Assembly: GCA_001599755.1 (NCBI GenBank) | Contig: BCHX01000006.1 | Span: forward strand, 793,336 to 857,335 | Source: Gliomastix tumulicola | Lineage: Eukaryota; Ascomycota; Sordariomycetes; Hypocreales; Bionectriaceae | DNA: 64,000 bases | Reading direction: 5' to 3' | Part shown: positions 32,253 to 43,784 of the stretch, one piece after another | How the letters are laid out: each line of letters opens with the position of its first letter | Position numbering within the stretch: position 1 is the first letter of the stretch | The notes under the pieces: model-generated | What the model was told of the DNA's origin: nothing | Seen by the model: only the letters and a program-made list of their open reading frames with translations | The model's database searches: none | Translations under genes and position numbers: made by a program

Positions 32253-34308
32253 GGCCGACACTATATGCTGCCACGAGAGGAATCTCGAACCCCTCAATAG
32301 ACATCACTGCGACCTATCTTGAGATGACAAGAAGGAGTTCTACTTGATCTCACCTGATCTGGTCGTCAGCAGGACTGACTGGGCAGTGGGGCAGATGCAT
32401 GCTTGAATGAGAGTGATCATCCGGCTTGACACAGCGACTGATAGACTCAGCTACCGTGCGGTAATCAGGCGGTTCTACCAACCTGTCGGGGATGTTTTGC
32501 GCACATCCATCACAGCTTGCATCAGAAACGCTTCCCTGGATGGGGGTCAACTAAAGTGGCCCTGCGCCCAAATTCCGTCTCAGCACCCTCGAGCTGGGAT
32601 CTAGGAAAGGCATGAATTCTCATGCCGTTTCATACGGGGGACGAGGGCACAGCTGATGTTCTCGTCCTACTCTCAGAACCACTCTCAAAGCGCGCCCAGC
32701 GTGTGCAGGCACGTGCGCGGACTGTCTGGTTGCCACCCGCAGTCCACATCACACAAGCATCCTCCACCAGGACTACGAAATAAGCCGACACAGGGGAACG
32801 AGGGAAGAAACGCGAGGAAGCGGAACGAAACGGCCTTTGGCTAGGCATAGAAAGCTAGGAGAAACACCCAGGGCAGCGAAAATCCGGCATTGGCCGGATC
32901 TCACTCGAAACATGCCGTTTTAGGAAATGCGGATGGTAGAGATCCCTCGCCCCCTGGTACGTGCCCATGCAGTGTCACTGGCTAATATCGCGGCCTTGGT
33001 AGACCTTTCTAGGCGTTTGAGGGCGTCTGTCTGCTGATGCCGGAAGATTCTCTGCGGCGTTCGTTGTCTCTCTCTATTCTCGAACAGCCTCGCTCGTGGT
33101 CCTCGTTCCTATGCTTGACAAATATGTCTTGGCATCAACATGAGTTCTTAGAACCCTCCCAACACAACGATCGATTTGTGATCACCCGAATCCAAGCCCT
33201 GCACGGTCCTAAAGAGGATATGGGAGCCCACATGGACCCGGTCTCGATGCCCTTCCAAGCCGGCAGATACCCCGGATTCGCCGTTCCTTTCCCCCTTCGG
33301 CTCTGGACCACGCACCACGACTCGCTCTTTTGGTGCTCTCTGCCCCTCGCGCCTAACCTCGCGCAGGGTTAAACACGCACGAGCTGGGGCGGTTCAATCT
33401 ACGGGTAGATTAAGGAGGGAGGGTCAGCTGGTGGCCATGCGGTACCGACGAGCGAACGAGAGATCAAGAAACGTTGCCGCCCTGGTGGAGCTTCGAGTTT
33501 TGATACTATATTATCCGTTTTCGTTCTCGACGACGCAGGTCTAGTGTTTCTCGTTTCTACACCCCGTGGCTAGGCTCCTGGGCCAGTCCGAGGAGAGGAT
33601 CTGGACGACTTTGTATGGCCTCTCCCTCCACGCCTCCGTCCTACCCACTCCACGCTGGAGGCCCCCTCGCATTAGCTCCCCCAAGCCTATACCAACCTCA
33701 CCCGTCCATATTATCACACCTTACCTCCCATGTGGTCTCCTTGACGCAGTATTATCCCACACCTCGTCATCCACTTGGGATTCACCATGACTGGTCCACT
33801 CCTCCCATCCCTCCCCGGCTATTCTGCATCTCCCGTGCTGACCCCCGGCGCGTCCCTCGAGCCTGCTCTATCGTGGTATCGAGTTCGCGCCCGGCCTTGC
33901 GGTCCATTTCAACCGGAAGGCCCACGGTTGGCACGATCCTCCCTCACTCTACCTCATCGCTGATGAGTCCTGCTTTCTCTGAAAGTAGTCATCCGGGGAC
34001 TCGGCATACAAGCTTTTTGATATTGCAGGCGGAGGGCCGATGATAAGCAGCCACGTTCGATCGTGGGCAGGGGGGGTGTAGAGGCAACCTCGTCTTAAGG
34101 CCCGATTGCATGTCCTCTTGATATATGGGAAACCCGGGAGACTCGTTCCGAGGGATGTTCCGACGACACCACTCTCATCCTGTATGCGGGCTGAGCGTGC
34201 ACAAGGGGAAGATATATAAGACGTGATGGCTCCCGCTTCTGGTTGGGATTTTCCTTTGCCCATCCATCCCACCGAGTCCAAGACAGCATCTTAGACACGT
34301 CCTTCACC
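32253..34308. other. Long intergenic region before the LPMO gene
   Basis: About 2 kb without a gene I can support. Short open frames (the longest 142 codons at 33615-34043) are Pro/Ser-rich without domains. A TATA element at 34213-34218 belongs to the LPMO gene. The length is in keeping with a heavily regulated carbohydrate-active-enzyme promoter. Confidence 0.45.
34213..34218 (+). promoter_or_regulatory. TATA box of the LPMO gene
   Basis: TATATA within GATATATAAG, 96 bp upstream of the start codon. Confidence 0.55.
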
Positions 34309-35135
34309 ATGCAGCTCTCCGCCACCATCCTCGCCCTCGCGGGCCTGGCTTCTGCCCACTGTACGTCTCCCTCCCCCTCTACATACTCCCGGATATTTTA
34401 GCTAACACCACCACAGACACCATCCCCCGCATCTCGGCCAACGGCGTCTCGGGCACCGACTGGCAGTTCACCCGCCGCACGGCCAACCACTACTCCAACG
34501 GCCCCGTCGAGGACGTCTCCTCGGCCGCCATGAGCTGCTACGAGCTCACGCCCGGCACCGCCGCCCCGCAGACCCTCGCCGTCACGGCTGGCGGCTCCGT
34601 CACCTTCGGCATCGCGCCCAACATCTACCACGCTGGCCCCGTCAACGTCTACCTCGCCAAGGCCCCCAGCACGGCTGCCAGCTTCAACCCGTCCGGCGCT
34701 GTCTGGTTCAAGATCTACGGGGACCAGCCCACCATCACCAGCTCGTCCATCTCCTGGGCCAACAACGGTACGTTCCTCCCTTCTCCTCAAGAAGAAAGAC
34801 GAAAAAAAAAACAGAGGAAACATGCTGACTGACCACCCCCTCCCCCTCCAGGCCAGGCGAGCATCACCGTCCCCATCCCCAGGTGCATCGCCAACGGCGA
34901 GTACCTCATCCGCTTCGAGCAGATCGGCCTGCACAGTGCCTCCTCCCAGAACGGCGCCCAGCTCTACCTCTCGTGCTCCCAGATCAGCGTCTCCGGCGGC
35001 TCCGGCACCGCCAGGCCCAACCTGCTCTCCTTCCCCGGCGCCTACAAGCCCACCGACCCGGGTCTGCTCATCAACATCTACTACCCCATCCCCACCAGCT
35101 ACACCAACCCCGGTGGCGCTGCCCTCACCTGCTAG
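34309..35135 (+). CDS. AA9 lytic polysaccharide monooxygenase (formerly GH61)
   Basis: Three exons (34309-34360, 34417-34767, 34852-35135) give 228 residues, the size of a single-domain AA9 without a cellulose-binding module. A signal peptide of 16 residues (MQLSATILALAGLASA) leaves His17 as mature residue 1, the first ligand of the copper histidine brace; the intron falls directly after this codon. The second brace histidine is in IYHAGPVNVYLAK. The family motif HxxxxQxxxxLYxxC reads HSASSQNGAQLYLSC, holding the conserved Gln and axial Tyr. Conserved cysteines are present at SCYEL and the terminal LTC. It is secreted and expected to cleave cellulose or related glucans oxidatively, needing an electron donor. 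Confidence 0.93.
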
Positions 35136-35603
35136 AGCGTTGAGAGGGGTTTGGCTGGAGGGAGTTGGGAGGTGTCAGGAGGCAGTTAGGGACGGCTGAC
35201 TGGCTGAGTGGTTGGCTCGCTGCTCTCCGGTGGATTTGTCCATAGTAAATAAATATATACGACTGATGTACTCATCACATACACCTTGTAACTCGAAAAC
35301 TCGGCCCCAAAATGGCCGGACTTTACGTGATAGAAGGACTGACTAGCCAGCCTTCTCTACGCGTACGCGACTGGTGCCAGCCATCCTAGATACACCCACG
35401 AACCTTCAACATCATCTTTCACTGCTGTATCACAAGTCATACCAAAGACATGTTCATATTCGTGGCTCATTTTATTGTAAACGCAAGTCAGACTCCTTTC
35501 CCGTCCAAAGTTGCTAAAAAACAGTCTCTATCAGGGCACGCGTCATTATCAATCCAGCTGTCGCGGCCATCTCAAGTGAAATCAAGTCAACAACATTAAT
35601 TAT
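35136..35603. other. Convergent 3' regions
   Basis: Between the LPMO and pyruvate kinase genes, which are convergent. No gene is seen; AT-rich 3' sequence such as AATAAATATATAC at 35248 fits a polyadenylation region for the LPMO transcript. Confidence 0.45.
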
Positions 35604-37287
35604 CTAGTGCATGGTGCCAATGCCAAGGTGCTCGGGGTCCGCGCGGACGATGCGGAGGGTGTTGGTGTTGCCCATGCCGCCCTTCCAGCCCTGGACAACG
35701 ACGACGGTATCGCCAGGAGTGAGCGTGTTGAGCTCGACAGCGCGCTGGATACCCCACTTGATGCGGCGGTCGACATCCTCCTGCCAGTTGACCTTGGAGA
35801 AGTCGGGCTTCTCCTCGGGGAACAGGAAGGGGTAGACGCCACGGTACAGGTGGCTGTACCGGGAGGTGGTGGCGTTACGGGTGACCATGAAGATGGGGCA
35901 GACCGGGCGGTACTTGGAGATGAGTCGGGCCGAGTCGCCAGAGGTGGACAGGACAATGATGCCACCGGCGCCAAGATCCAGCGAGGCGCGGACGGCAGCC
36001 ATGGCGCAAGACTCGACGGTGCTAACGGGGCGCTTGACCAGGGTGCACATCTCCTCGAAGTGAGAGACGTAGGGGATCGAGTTCTCGGCCTTGAGGCAGG
36101 CCTCGTGCATCTCGTGGATGGCCTCGGAGGGGTAGGCACCCTTGGCCGTCTCACCAGACAGCATGACGCAGTCGGCACCGTCAGTGATGGCGTTGCCAAC
36201 ATCGCTGATCTCGGCACGGGTAGGGCGGGGGTTCTTGATCATGGACTCAAGCATCTGGGTGGCGCAGATGACGGGCTTGCCAGCAAGGTTGCACATGGCA
36301 ATGAGCTTCTTCTGAGCAGCAAACACCTCAGCAGCGGGAATCTCAATACCCAGGTCACCACGGGCGACCATGACACCGTCCGTCTCGCCGAGAATCTCGG
36401 GGAAGTTGTTAAGACCCTGGCGGTTCTCAATCTTGGCAATGATCTGGATCTTCTTGCCCTCCTCACCCAGCACGGTGCGGATGTCCTTAATGTCCTGCGC
36501 GCGGCGGATGAAGGAAGCGAAGACCATGTCGACATTGTTCTTGACACCGAACTTGAGGTCAGCCTTGTCCTTCTCGGAGAGAGCAGGCAGGTCGACGTCG
36601 GTGTTGGGCAGGTTGACACCCTTCTTGGAGGAGATGAAGCCGTTGTTGCGGGCGCGGGCCTCGATGTTCTTGTCGTCGGTGATCTTGATGACGTCGAAAG
36701 CGAGAACACCGTCGTCGACGTAGATGATTCGGCCGGGCTGGATGACCTTGGTGATGTTCTTGTAGTCGACGTACCTGGGAGGAGGGGTCAGTCTTGGCTG
36801 GGAGCTGTTGCTGGGCCAATGGGAGCACTTACATGTTGTCGGTGTCGCACTTGGTGGCGTACGCCTCGTCGGTGGTGATGTTGATGATCTTGCCAGCGGC
36901 AATGGGAATATCAACGTCGCCATCGGTGTTTCCAGTACGGATCTCAGGGCCCTTGGTATCGAGGGCAATGGCGACGGGGCGGCCAGCCTGGGCGGCGACG
37001 GCAGCACGGGTGTTGTCGATGACGGACTGGTGGTAGTCGTACGAGCCGTGGGAGAAGTTCATACGGACGACATTGAGACCAGCCGTGCGCAGCTTGTTGA
37101 TGGACTCAACGCTGTTGGTCTTGGGCCCAATGGTGCAGATGATGGAGGAGCGGCGGAAGAACCTGTCAGGCTGGTAGGCGGTGTCGAGGGAGGCCAGCCA
37201 GGCAATCTTGCCTCCCAGCTCGAGGTGCTCCTTAGCAGTAGCGGCCATGATGCTATCGGTACGGCGAACGCGCGTGAGCTCGGGCAT
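35604..37287 (-). CDS. pyk: Pyruvate kinase
   Basis: Two exons (37287-36833 and 36774-35604) joined across a 58-nt intron give 541 residues, slightly more than the usual 525-530 because of a 15-20 residue N-terminal extension. A second Met at residue 14 could be the start. It catalyses the last step of glycolysis, phosphoenolpyruvate plus ADP to pyruvate plus ATP, in the cytosol. Diagnostic blocks are [69 protein letters not shown] (active-site Lys/Glu region) and [15 protein letters not shown]. The C-terminal allosteric region with [14 protein letters not shown] is complete. Very regular codon choice fits strong expression. Confidence 0.97.
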
Positions 37288-37516
37288 GTTGGGCAGAGTG
37301 TCTCGTTGGGTTTTGAGGGCGCGGCGAGGATATGTTAAATAAGGGCAAGCTGGATGGGACCTGGAAGCTTGCTTAGAGGAGGCGGAGCGGGGTAGTTGTT
37401 TTGCTAGCCTTGCTGCTGGAGATGAGCACCAGACGAAACACGATGCTAGTGCTGCTGGTGGATAATTATCCTAGGATGAGGGTTTTTCGTAGAGGGAAAA
37501 AAGAGAAGAAGGGTGA

Positions 37517-37588
37517 TGGAGGAGGAGGAGGAGGAGGAGGAGGAAGTGGAAGCGGAAGTGGAAGATGGAGAGGGAGAGGGAGAGGACT
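37517..37588. repeat. (GGA)n purine microsatellite
   Basis: About nine perfect GGA units followed by imperfect GGAAGT/GGAGA units; a pyrimidine tract on the strand of the pyruvate kinase promoter, about 230 bp from its start. Confidence 0.85.
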
Positions 37589-37772
37589 CGTAATGTAACT
37601 GCAGGTCGGCTGCTAACAAAATGTGATCCAGGCCCCTCACCAATGGAAGGGATGGAAGCTACGACCTGACACAGCGCCTGCCCTGCGCACCTGAACACAC
37701 TGAGACAGCTGCGAGACTGCTGTAAGAGGTACCTGGCTGCTCCCTGGCCCTTTCCAGCAGGTGGGGTGAAAA

Positions 37773-37773
37773 N
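37773..37773. other. Ambiguous base (N)
   Basis: A single N between AAAA and GGGGGG; an unresolved base or assembly join in non-coding sequence. Confidence 0.95.
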
Positions 37774-39153
37774 GGGGGGCTGCACCTGCCACTGGGCTTA
37801 CGAAGGGTCAGGTACGTACCCAGCCCACCAAAAGAGGGGTCTTGGCCCCCCTCCTTGCGCTCCCCTCCCACGTCGTACTGAATCTTTTTTTTTCTCTCTG
37901 CATTTTCTCTTGCATATTTCAAGGTGTCATCGCACTCGGGGAGGGGCACTGCCCGCCAATCCCCCATCCACATGGCATGGGCTAGCTGCACGTCTCCGAT
38001 CGTTGGCTGACCCTATGCTTCTGTGGTGTGGTGCATCAGGGTCGCAGAGATACCCCCAGGCGAAGTACCGATGCCTGCATTGCCTGCCTTTTCTTGCACA
38101 GCCAGTCGGTACCCTGAACACACGCCCAGGTACTGTGCAGTTGGGGCTCGAATGCCTTAGAGATATCGTGCGGCATGCATTGGCTAGCGACCGCCCGCGA
38201 CCGCCCGCCCAATGATGGGCTGAGATAGTGGCGGCAGCCAACCAACCATGCTTGCTCGTTGGACGGCGGAAGTTGTCCTGCCTTGGTCTGGCCCAAGCTC
38301 AACAACAAATTTGTACGCATTGAGGGATTTCAAAGCTGTCCCCGTTGCTCAACAGATCCACCCCGTGTCGTGGTAGCCAACCGCGTAACGGGCAATCCGT
38401 GAGCCTATCATAGCTTTGTCGGCCCTTTGTCATCGAATAGTCGAGACTAGCTTGCACATCACCAACTCAGGTCCTCGCCCAGACGGACCTGCTGAGGGAG
38501 GACCAGCTCAGAATGAAGAGCCAGTCAGCATTCCTTAGACGTGGGGTCAAGGAGTTTTCCGTTGCCCTGAGATACGGAACAGACGGGCTCTCTACGGGTA
38601 TGCTATGCCTAGCTATCCTATCCAGCTCGCCAATGAGAAGCAAGCAATTAATGGGCGTCGGCGGAGTGATTAACAGGCACGGCTGCGAGGCCAGCGACGA
38701 ACCTGGCCCAGTCGGCACTTTTTTCAACCGGCCCGTAGATGCCATGCTGATCCACCCAGAGACGGAGAGGGCTGAGTCCCTGCAAACAGTCCCTGTATCA
38801 CGTAGGCAGTTACTTTCGGCATCCTCAAGTGAGGAATACGGAGATGCTTCGGCCTCGCAAAGTCGGAGTTTCCAGATCCGTCAGAGTGGTTAGGATCATC
38901 AGAGTGTGCCACGTGACTGGTCACGTGGTCTGTCTCCAGCCACAGTCCCACCACCAGCCACTGGATCATCCGTCCCTTGTCGCTCCACTTGCTGCATGAC
39001 AACTGAGCAGCCGAGTCACGCAACCAGACATCGTGGACTGGGATCATCACTACACCGTAACAGCTTGCAACACCGACAATCCGACAACCCATTTCCCGAG
39101 CGCATTCTCTCCAACTTCGATTTTTCCCACGGATACGGCCCCAGAACGTCAAC

Positions 39154-39751
39154 ATGGTGGTATGTTTGTCCCTACCAAGCATCGAGCCCCTCCTCTCCGT
39201 CCGAGTGGCCGAGACCTCCCGAGCTTGAAGCCGCGATGCTGTCGCACCCTGACAGGCTCATCGAGGAGAGACTCTATGCCCTGCAATCACCCCTCTAGGG
39301 GCTCGGCTTATTCTAAAGCTTCGTCTCTCATAGTTCCTCAACCTGCTGACGCTGGGCCTTTGGTCAAAGGTCGGACGATTAACTCACTACGCCTTCGACG
39401 CCGTCCTCAGTACGTTCCCGATTCCGACGCCCGATGCTACTTAGCGACGAGAAACACGGTATTGCGGTTATTTAGAGGGAAGCATAGCTGACCAGGGCAC
39501 TTCATAGTCTCGGCCTTTCTCGCCGGTATGAAGCGGTCGACTGGCCTGACGTAAGTGGCACAGAGGGACGGACGCTGTCGGTATCATCGGAGCTGACTTT
39601 CTGGGACTACAGCCTCAAGACTGAGAAGATCACGGGCGAAAACAAGGACGCCGGCGGCTGGCTCGACAAGTATCTCGGCGTGGGCGAGTGGGTCATGGAC
39701 CAGTCGGTGGCCATCGCCGGGAGCAGCAGCTTCTTCGAGAGGAGACGATAA
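39154..39751 (+). CDS. DUF1748 family mini-protein (yeast Mco10 type)
   Basis: A gene of four tiny exons: 39154-39159 (ATG GTG only), 39370-39409, 39508-39550 and 39613-39751, giving 75 residues. All junctions close in phase. The protein opens MVVGRLTHYAFDAVLISAFL, which is the typical DUF1748 start (G-[RK]-L-x-H-Y-A-F-D), followed by AGMKRSTGLTL. The C-terminal half carries GWLDKYLGVGEWVMDQSVA and ends in SSFFERRR. Introns are 210, 98 and 62 nt; the first acceptor is the weak AAAG but with a good CTGAC branch site. The family is fungal-specific; the yeast relative Mco10 is a small mitochondrial protein related to ATP synthase subunit k. No transmembrane helix is obvious beyond the AVLISAFLAG segment. 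Confidence 0.82.
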
Positions 39752-40344
39752 AGGACAGACGTATACGTACGACGACGTACATGCAGGACATTCGAGGTGT
39801 TTATATGGCTAGGAGGTTTCCATCTCGATGGAAGCCCCGAAACGTGATGAGAGCGCAGAGCAGCTAGACACGGTCCAGATGGACAAAGCCGGATCGGTCG
39901 TCACTGCATGACAGCATACTCTCACACGTGGAGGGTTGTTTCTTCACTTTGACAACAGGCGTTAATCGGCGCTGCTTGGGATAGGCTGGTTTTGATACGA
40001 CAAGCACGGTGTATGAACAACATGACTTTTTGCATCGCTTATTATAAGTCAAGGTATTGTCCATTTACTCTCTAAACTAAAAGAAAAAAAAGAGTAGTCT
40101 CTCTTCAAACACCGAATCCAGTTGTAGAAACTCCATAGTCAGCGACTGTGAACGCGTGCTTGCGATGGTAAGGATCGGAAATGCAAACAGGAAAGCAGTA
40201 AAAATGAATCCCAAGCATAGACAGCAATACAAGCCCGTGAATATGAGGGAGGGGATCCGAGACGTATAGACGAGCAATACAAATAAGAGAAATGAAAGGG
40301 GGCCATCATCATCGCCAAATCGTCCGAATCATCCGCGCGTATTC
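39752..40344. other. Convergent intergenic region
   Basis: AT-rich 3' sequence between the DUF1748 gene and Atg28; no gene is seen. It includes an A-rich run near 40080. Confidence 0.45.
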
Positions 40345-42321
40345 CTAATCCTCCTTGGTCTCGTGAACTGCCAGGAATTCCGGTGGCACCTCGTTCTCGC
40401 TCGACAACCGGGATGATACAGGCTCAATGGCCGGGCTCACCGAGGCGGGAAGGGGACCAGACGGTTCTGAGGCGTGAGAGGTGAGCAAGTCCGCTGGGAC
40501 TTCATTGTCGCTGGAGGACTCCCGCGATCTTTGCGACTCGAGCTTCTCCTCTTCCGCGCTGTCGGCCTCTATCTCGGGCTTCTCTTTCTCCTTGTCCTCG
40601 GTAGGCTGGGGGGAGGCCGGTGCAGGTGCCTCCGCGCCCACAGTGCCCCTGAGCATGTACAGTGCCTCCTGGAAGGCCTCAAGCTCGGCACCAATAGCGC
40701 AGATCAGCAGAGTCCAGCGTTTCTCTTCGGCCAAACGGAAATGCTTCTCCAGCTCGGCGACGACCTTGTCCATCTCGGGGAGCTGGTCGCGGATCAAATC
40801 TTCAGGCGAGGGTACTTTCTCCTTCCCCTTGTAGGACTCGGGGTCGCCCGAGATGCTGTTGCGAAGACGCCTCTCGTAGTCGGAGACGAGATGCATGACA
40901 TCAGCCCACATGGCCGCGCCCTCGTCCAGAGCCTGGCGGTCGGCGTTGATCTTGGTCCTGTAGCGCTCCAGGATGGCGACCTCAGAGTCCCACCAGGCCT
41001 GGGCCATTTCGAGCGTGCGCCTCTCCGGGATGAGCTGCAGGAACTCGGCGCCGCCCGTCGACACGACGAGGTTCTTCTCGTCCTGCTGGAGGGCCTCGAG
41101 GTCGAGGGGTTGGATAGGGGGCGCGGTCACGAGCGCATTGACCTCGATGTCGACCTCCTGGAGCGCACCGCGGTACCCGCTCAGACCTGCCTCCTTCTGG
41201 TTCTTGACCTCCTCCATCCTGCCCCTGACCCACCGCCTTTGGTTGCGCAGGCCGACGAGTCGCTCCTCGAGCTGCTTGATCTCCAAGGTCATGGAGTCAT
41301 ACTGTGCGGATAGATCACGGAGCTCCTGGCCCAGCGGCTCCTCCTCGGCCTCTTCGAGAGACTGGATCTCCCGCGTCACGCTCAGCCTCCGGCGACTCAG
41401 TCGCTCGAGAAGCTTCAGCGCCTTGCGACGCTGAGCGAGGGCGTCGTCCACGTACGAGTCCTCCTCAAGCTTCAGCTGCGCGAGCGAGGACATGACTCTC
41501 CGGAGACCGGTACGGGCGGCTTTGAGCCCCCGTGGCCTGGCGGGCTTGGGCTGCCTGACGGGGATGACGTTGCCTTCCGTAGACATCACCGGCGGATAGA
41601 AAGAGCTCGCCATGCGCGTGACGGCAGAGTAGAACGTCCCCGTAGGCGTGATGCTGCCAGACTCGCTGTATCCATCCTCACCGGGGCTCGTGGCGTTCCC
41701 AGCGAGCCCAGAAATCAAGCCCGTCGCCTGCAGGTCGAGCAGCTGCTGGACCTCCATCTCCAACGCATGCTCCTGCCTCCTTAGACCCCTCCATGTAGTA
41801 TCGGCGCGGTACGTGGGCTGCTGCTGCAGCTGCTCCTGCTCCTGGCGGTAGTCGAAGAGGAGGCTCCTCAGGCCGGACTTGGCCGGGCTCGTGGAGTAGC
41901 TCCCGCCAAAATCCGAGGTGGTCCTATCCTTGGCGGCGGCTGGCAGCGGCGGCGAGGGACTCTTGGAGATGTTGACGGACGCGCTTATCGGGGGCGGCGG
42001 TCCCGCGAATATCGGCCTGCTGGGCTTGGGTCGCTTGGAGAAGGACGAGCCCGAGACGCTGCCGATCTTGTCCTGCCACTCGGGCGTCGGGGAGCGTGCG
42101 CGCGAGCGCGAGAGGGAGGATGGCTTGGACATGGGCGATATCCCCCAGGCCTCAATGCCGTCATCAGCGAAGTTGTCGTCAACGGGGCGCGGCTCGAGCT
42201 CGACAAGGTCGTAGGGGCTCGGCTCCGGCGTTCTGGCGAAGGAGATGGAGGTTCGGGGGATGATGGATTTGCGCCGGTTGCCGTAGGGGTTGGGGTAGCG
42301 GCTGAGAATGGGGGACGCCAT
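40345..42321 (-). CDS. atg28: Autophagy-related protein 28
   Basis: Single exon. Start taken at 42321 (MASPILSRYPNPYGN, 658 residues); two in-frame ATGs lie 6 and 21 nt upstream. The first 150 residues are disordered, Ser/Pro-rich. The family core begins with ALEMEVQQLLDLQATGLISG, then VIPVRQPKPARPRGLKAART. Next is a long coiled coil with many Arg/Glu heptads (KLLERLSRRRLSVTREIQSL and QLEERLVGLRNQRR). It ends with the block ERRTLEMAQAWWDSEVAILE. These match Atg28 of filamentous ascomycetes; in methylotrophic yeast Atg28 is needed for pexophagy and interacts with Atg17 and Atg35. The last 130 residues are acidic, disordered and contain two SSxNEVPxxxL repeats. It is expected to be a peripheral scaffold at the autophagosome assembly site. 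Confidence 0.88.
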   Translation of the reverse strand: MASPILSRYPNPYGNRRKSIIPRTSISFARTPEPSPYDLVELEPRPVDDNFADDGIEAWGISPMSKPSSLSRSRARSPTPEWQDKIGSVSGSSFSKRPKPSRPIFAGPPPPISASVNISKSPSPPLPAAAKDRTTSDFGGSYSTSPAKSGLRSLLFDYRQEQEQLQQQPTYRADTTWRGLRRQEHALEMEVQQLLDLQATGLISGLAGNATSPGEDGYSESGSITPTGTFYSAVTRMASSFYPPVMSTEGNVIPVRQPKPARPRGLKAARTGLRRVMSSLAQLKLEEDSYVDDALAQRRKALKLLERLSRRRLSVTREIQSLEEAEEEPLGQELRDLSAQYDSMTLEIKQLEERLVGLRNQRRWVRGRMEEVKNQKEAGLSGYRGALQEVDIEVNALVTAPPIQPLDLEALQQDEKNLVVSTGGAEFLQLIPERRTLEMAQAWWDSEVAILERYRTKINADRQALDEGAAMWADVMHLVSDYERRLRNSISGDPESYKGKEKVPSPEDLIRDQLPEMDKVVAELEKHFRLAEEKRWTLLICAIGAELEAFQEALYMLRGTVGAEAPAPASPQPTEDKEKEKPEIEADSAEEEKLESQRSRESSSDNEVPADLLTSHASEPSGPLPASVSPAIEPVSSRLSSENEVPPEFLAVHETKED

Positions 42322-43784
42322 GACCATGACGGGCAGTTGCAACTCTGCGCCCTGTCACCGAGGGCGAGAGTTTTCTAGCGAAAGGGGGCGGGCTGAGTTT
42401 GGTCTAGCAACAACAAACAGTACAAAAAATGCCAGTGATTCACAAACAAACAATTGTCTGCCCTGCAGTTCCTCACGCGGTCAGTCGCTTCGTGCCCTTG
42501 GGGAATGACGCCTCGCTCTCGCTGGGGGCTTATCGATAAGCCTATAGTGGTCAGACGACTTACAGCACGCTCGATGTCTCGGGATCGTTTCGATGTTACG
42601 CCCAACGCAGAACTGCCATTGAAGCAATCGTCGAGGGATCTTGTTATGAAGAAGTGAAAGAGAGAAGAGAGTCATCGATGACGAGAAGGCAGCAATTCAT
42701 CATACCGTGCACGCCGCGGAGTTCATTGCTCAGTCTCACGTCGAGGGATTCGTTATGCTAGTACCTGTTGGGAGCTCCGGATTTGCAACATCTCCACAGC
42801 CTCAGCGAGGACGGTGAGAGATAGCTGACAAAAAGAAGAGTCTCCAAATTGGATACGGTCACCGCCTCAGTGGCATCCCCAATTGTAAAAAGATCGTGAT
42901 GGTAATCTTCATGATACGGATACGCAGATAGAAGATGAGTATCCGTTATGGGATATTTACTACTGAAAAGGGGCCATTGGTGGGCGCACGAACAGGTGGT
43001 CTGTCGTGGGTGTCTTTTTGTCCCCTATCCAACCGCTCCAGGCGTTGACTCGCTGGAGCAGCCTGGAGTTCGAGATGCCACAGGGCACGACGCGTGGCTA
43101 CATCGGGGATTGGATCCAATCTGATTTCCATCCATCTTCGTGCCATCCAGCAATACTGCATCATCATCCTCACCACCGCCGCTCTTCGCCATCGTCAGGA
43201 GGGACACCATCAGACCCAACGCCAAATCGAAGGCATCACCACTTATTAAGCCTCGTGTCAGCTACCCCCTGACTTGCCTTAGTACCAGATCACACATGGA
43301 AGCACCTGCAGCCTGGAACCTCGCCACCGGTACTGACTGAAGCTCTGGCGGCTGACCTCAACTGCGTCACACGGGCCACACGCCTGTGCGCCTGTCCTTG
43401 CGCGCCCTTCCCTGCTTCCATGGCCGAATAGGTGCCCAACGCTCCTCCAGCCCAGTGTCGACCTGCCATCCCGGCACACGCCCTCCAGCGCACGAGACCG
43501 GCCACCGCATCCTGCCACTGCCAGCCGAAAATCCAGGTGGGGTGTTTTCGCCTAGCACAAGACCCGACACCAGTCCAACGGGATTTGCATCTCCCAGAAA
43601 CAGGCAGACAGCTTCACACCCTGCCTGCGAGGATCAGAATTCATTGGGCTGGATCTCTCGTCTGCACCCTGTTCAGGCCTGACTCGGCCCTAAACAGACT
43701 CGCCCGCATCCCCCTGGCAGGAGGCCTGGATCCCGACGCAGTCCCTACCGACAAGTACCGTAATACAGCACTGCCAGGCCTGGA
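42322..43784. other. Divergent region between Atg28 and the WD40 gene
   Basis: About 1.46 kb holding the CTTATCGATAAG palindrome (42529-42540) and short Pro-rich open frames. No independent gene is supported; a long leader of the WD40 transcript probably occupies its right end. Confidence 0.45.
42529..42540. promoter_or_regulatory. CTTATCGATAAG 12-bp perfect palindrome
   Basis: The longest version of the TATCGATA element in this window, about 210 bp upstream of the Atg28 start codon. The two halves each contain a GATA core in inverted orientation. Confidence 0.45.

Larger units (their letters stand above)
37288..39153. other. Intergenic region upstream of pyruvate kinase
   Basis: About 1.9 kb with a GGA microsatellite (37517-37588), an ambiguous base at 37773 and a poly-T/CT tract near 37885. 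It contains only short open frames without domains. The part nearest 37287 is the promoter of pyruvate kinase on the minus strand. Confidence 0.45.

Noticed and set aside
33615..34043. 142-codon Pro/Ser-rich open frame before the LPMO gene
   Set aside because: Low-complexity composition and no homology signal; better explained as promoter sequence.
35607..36878. 423-codon open frame antisense to pyruvate kinase
   Set aside because: Shadow of a highly biased housekeeping gene.
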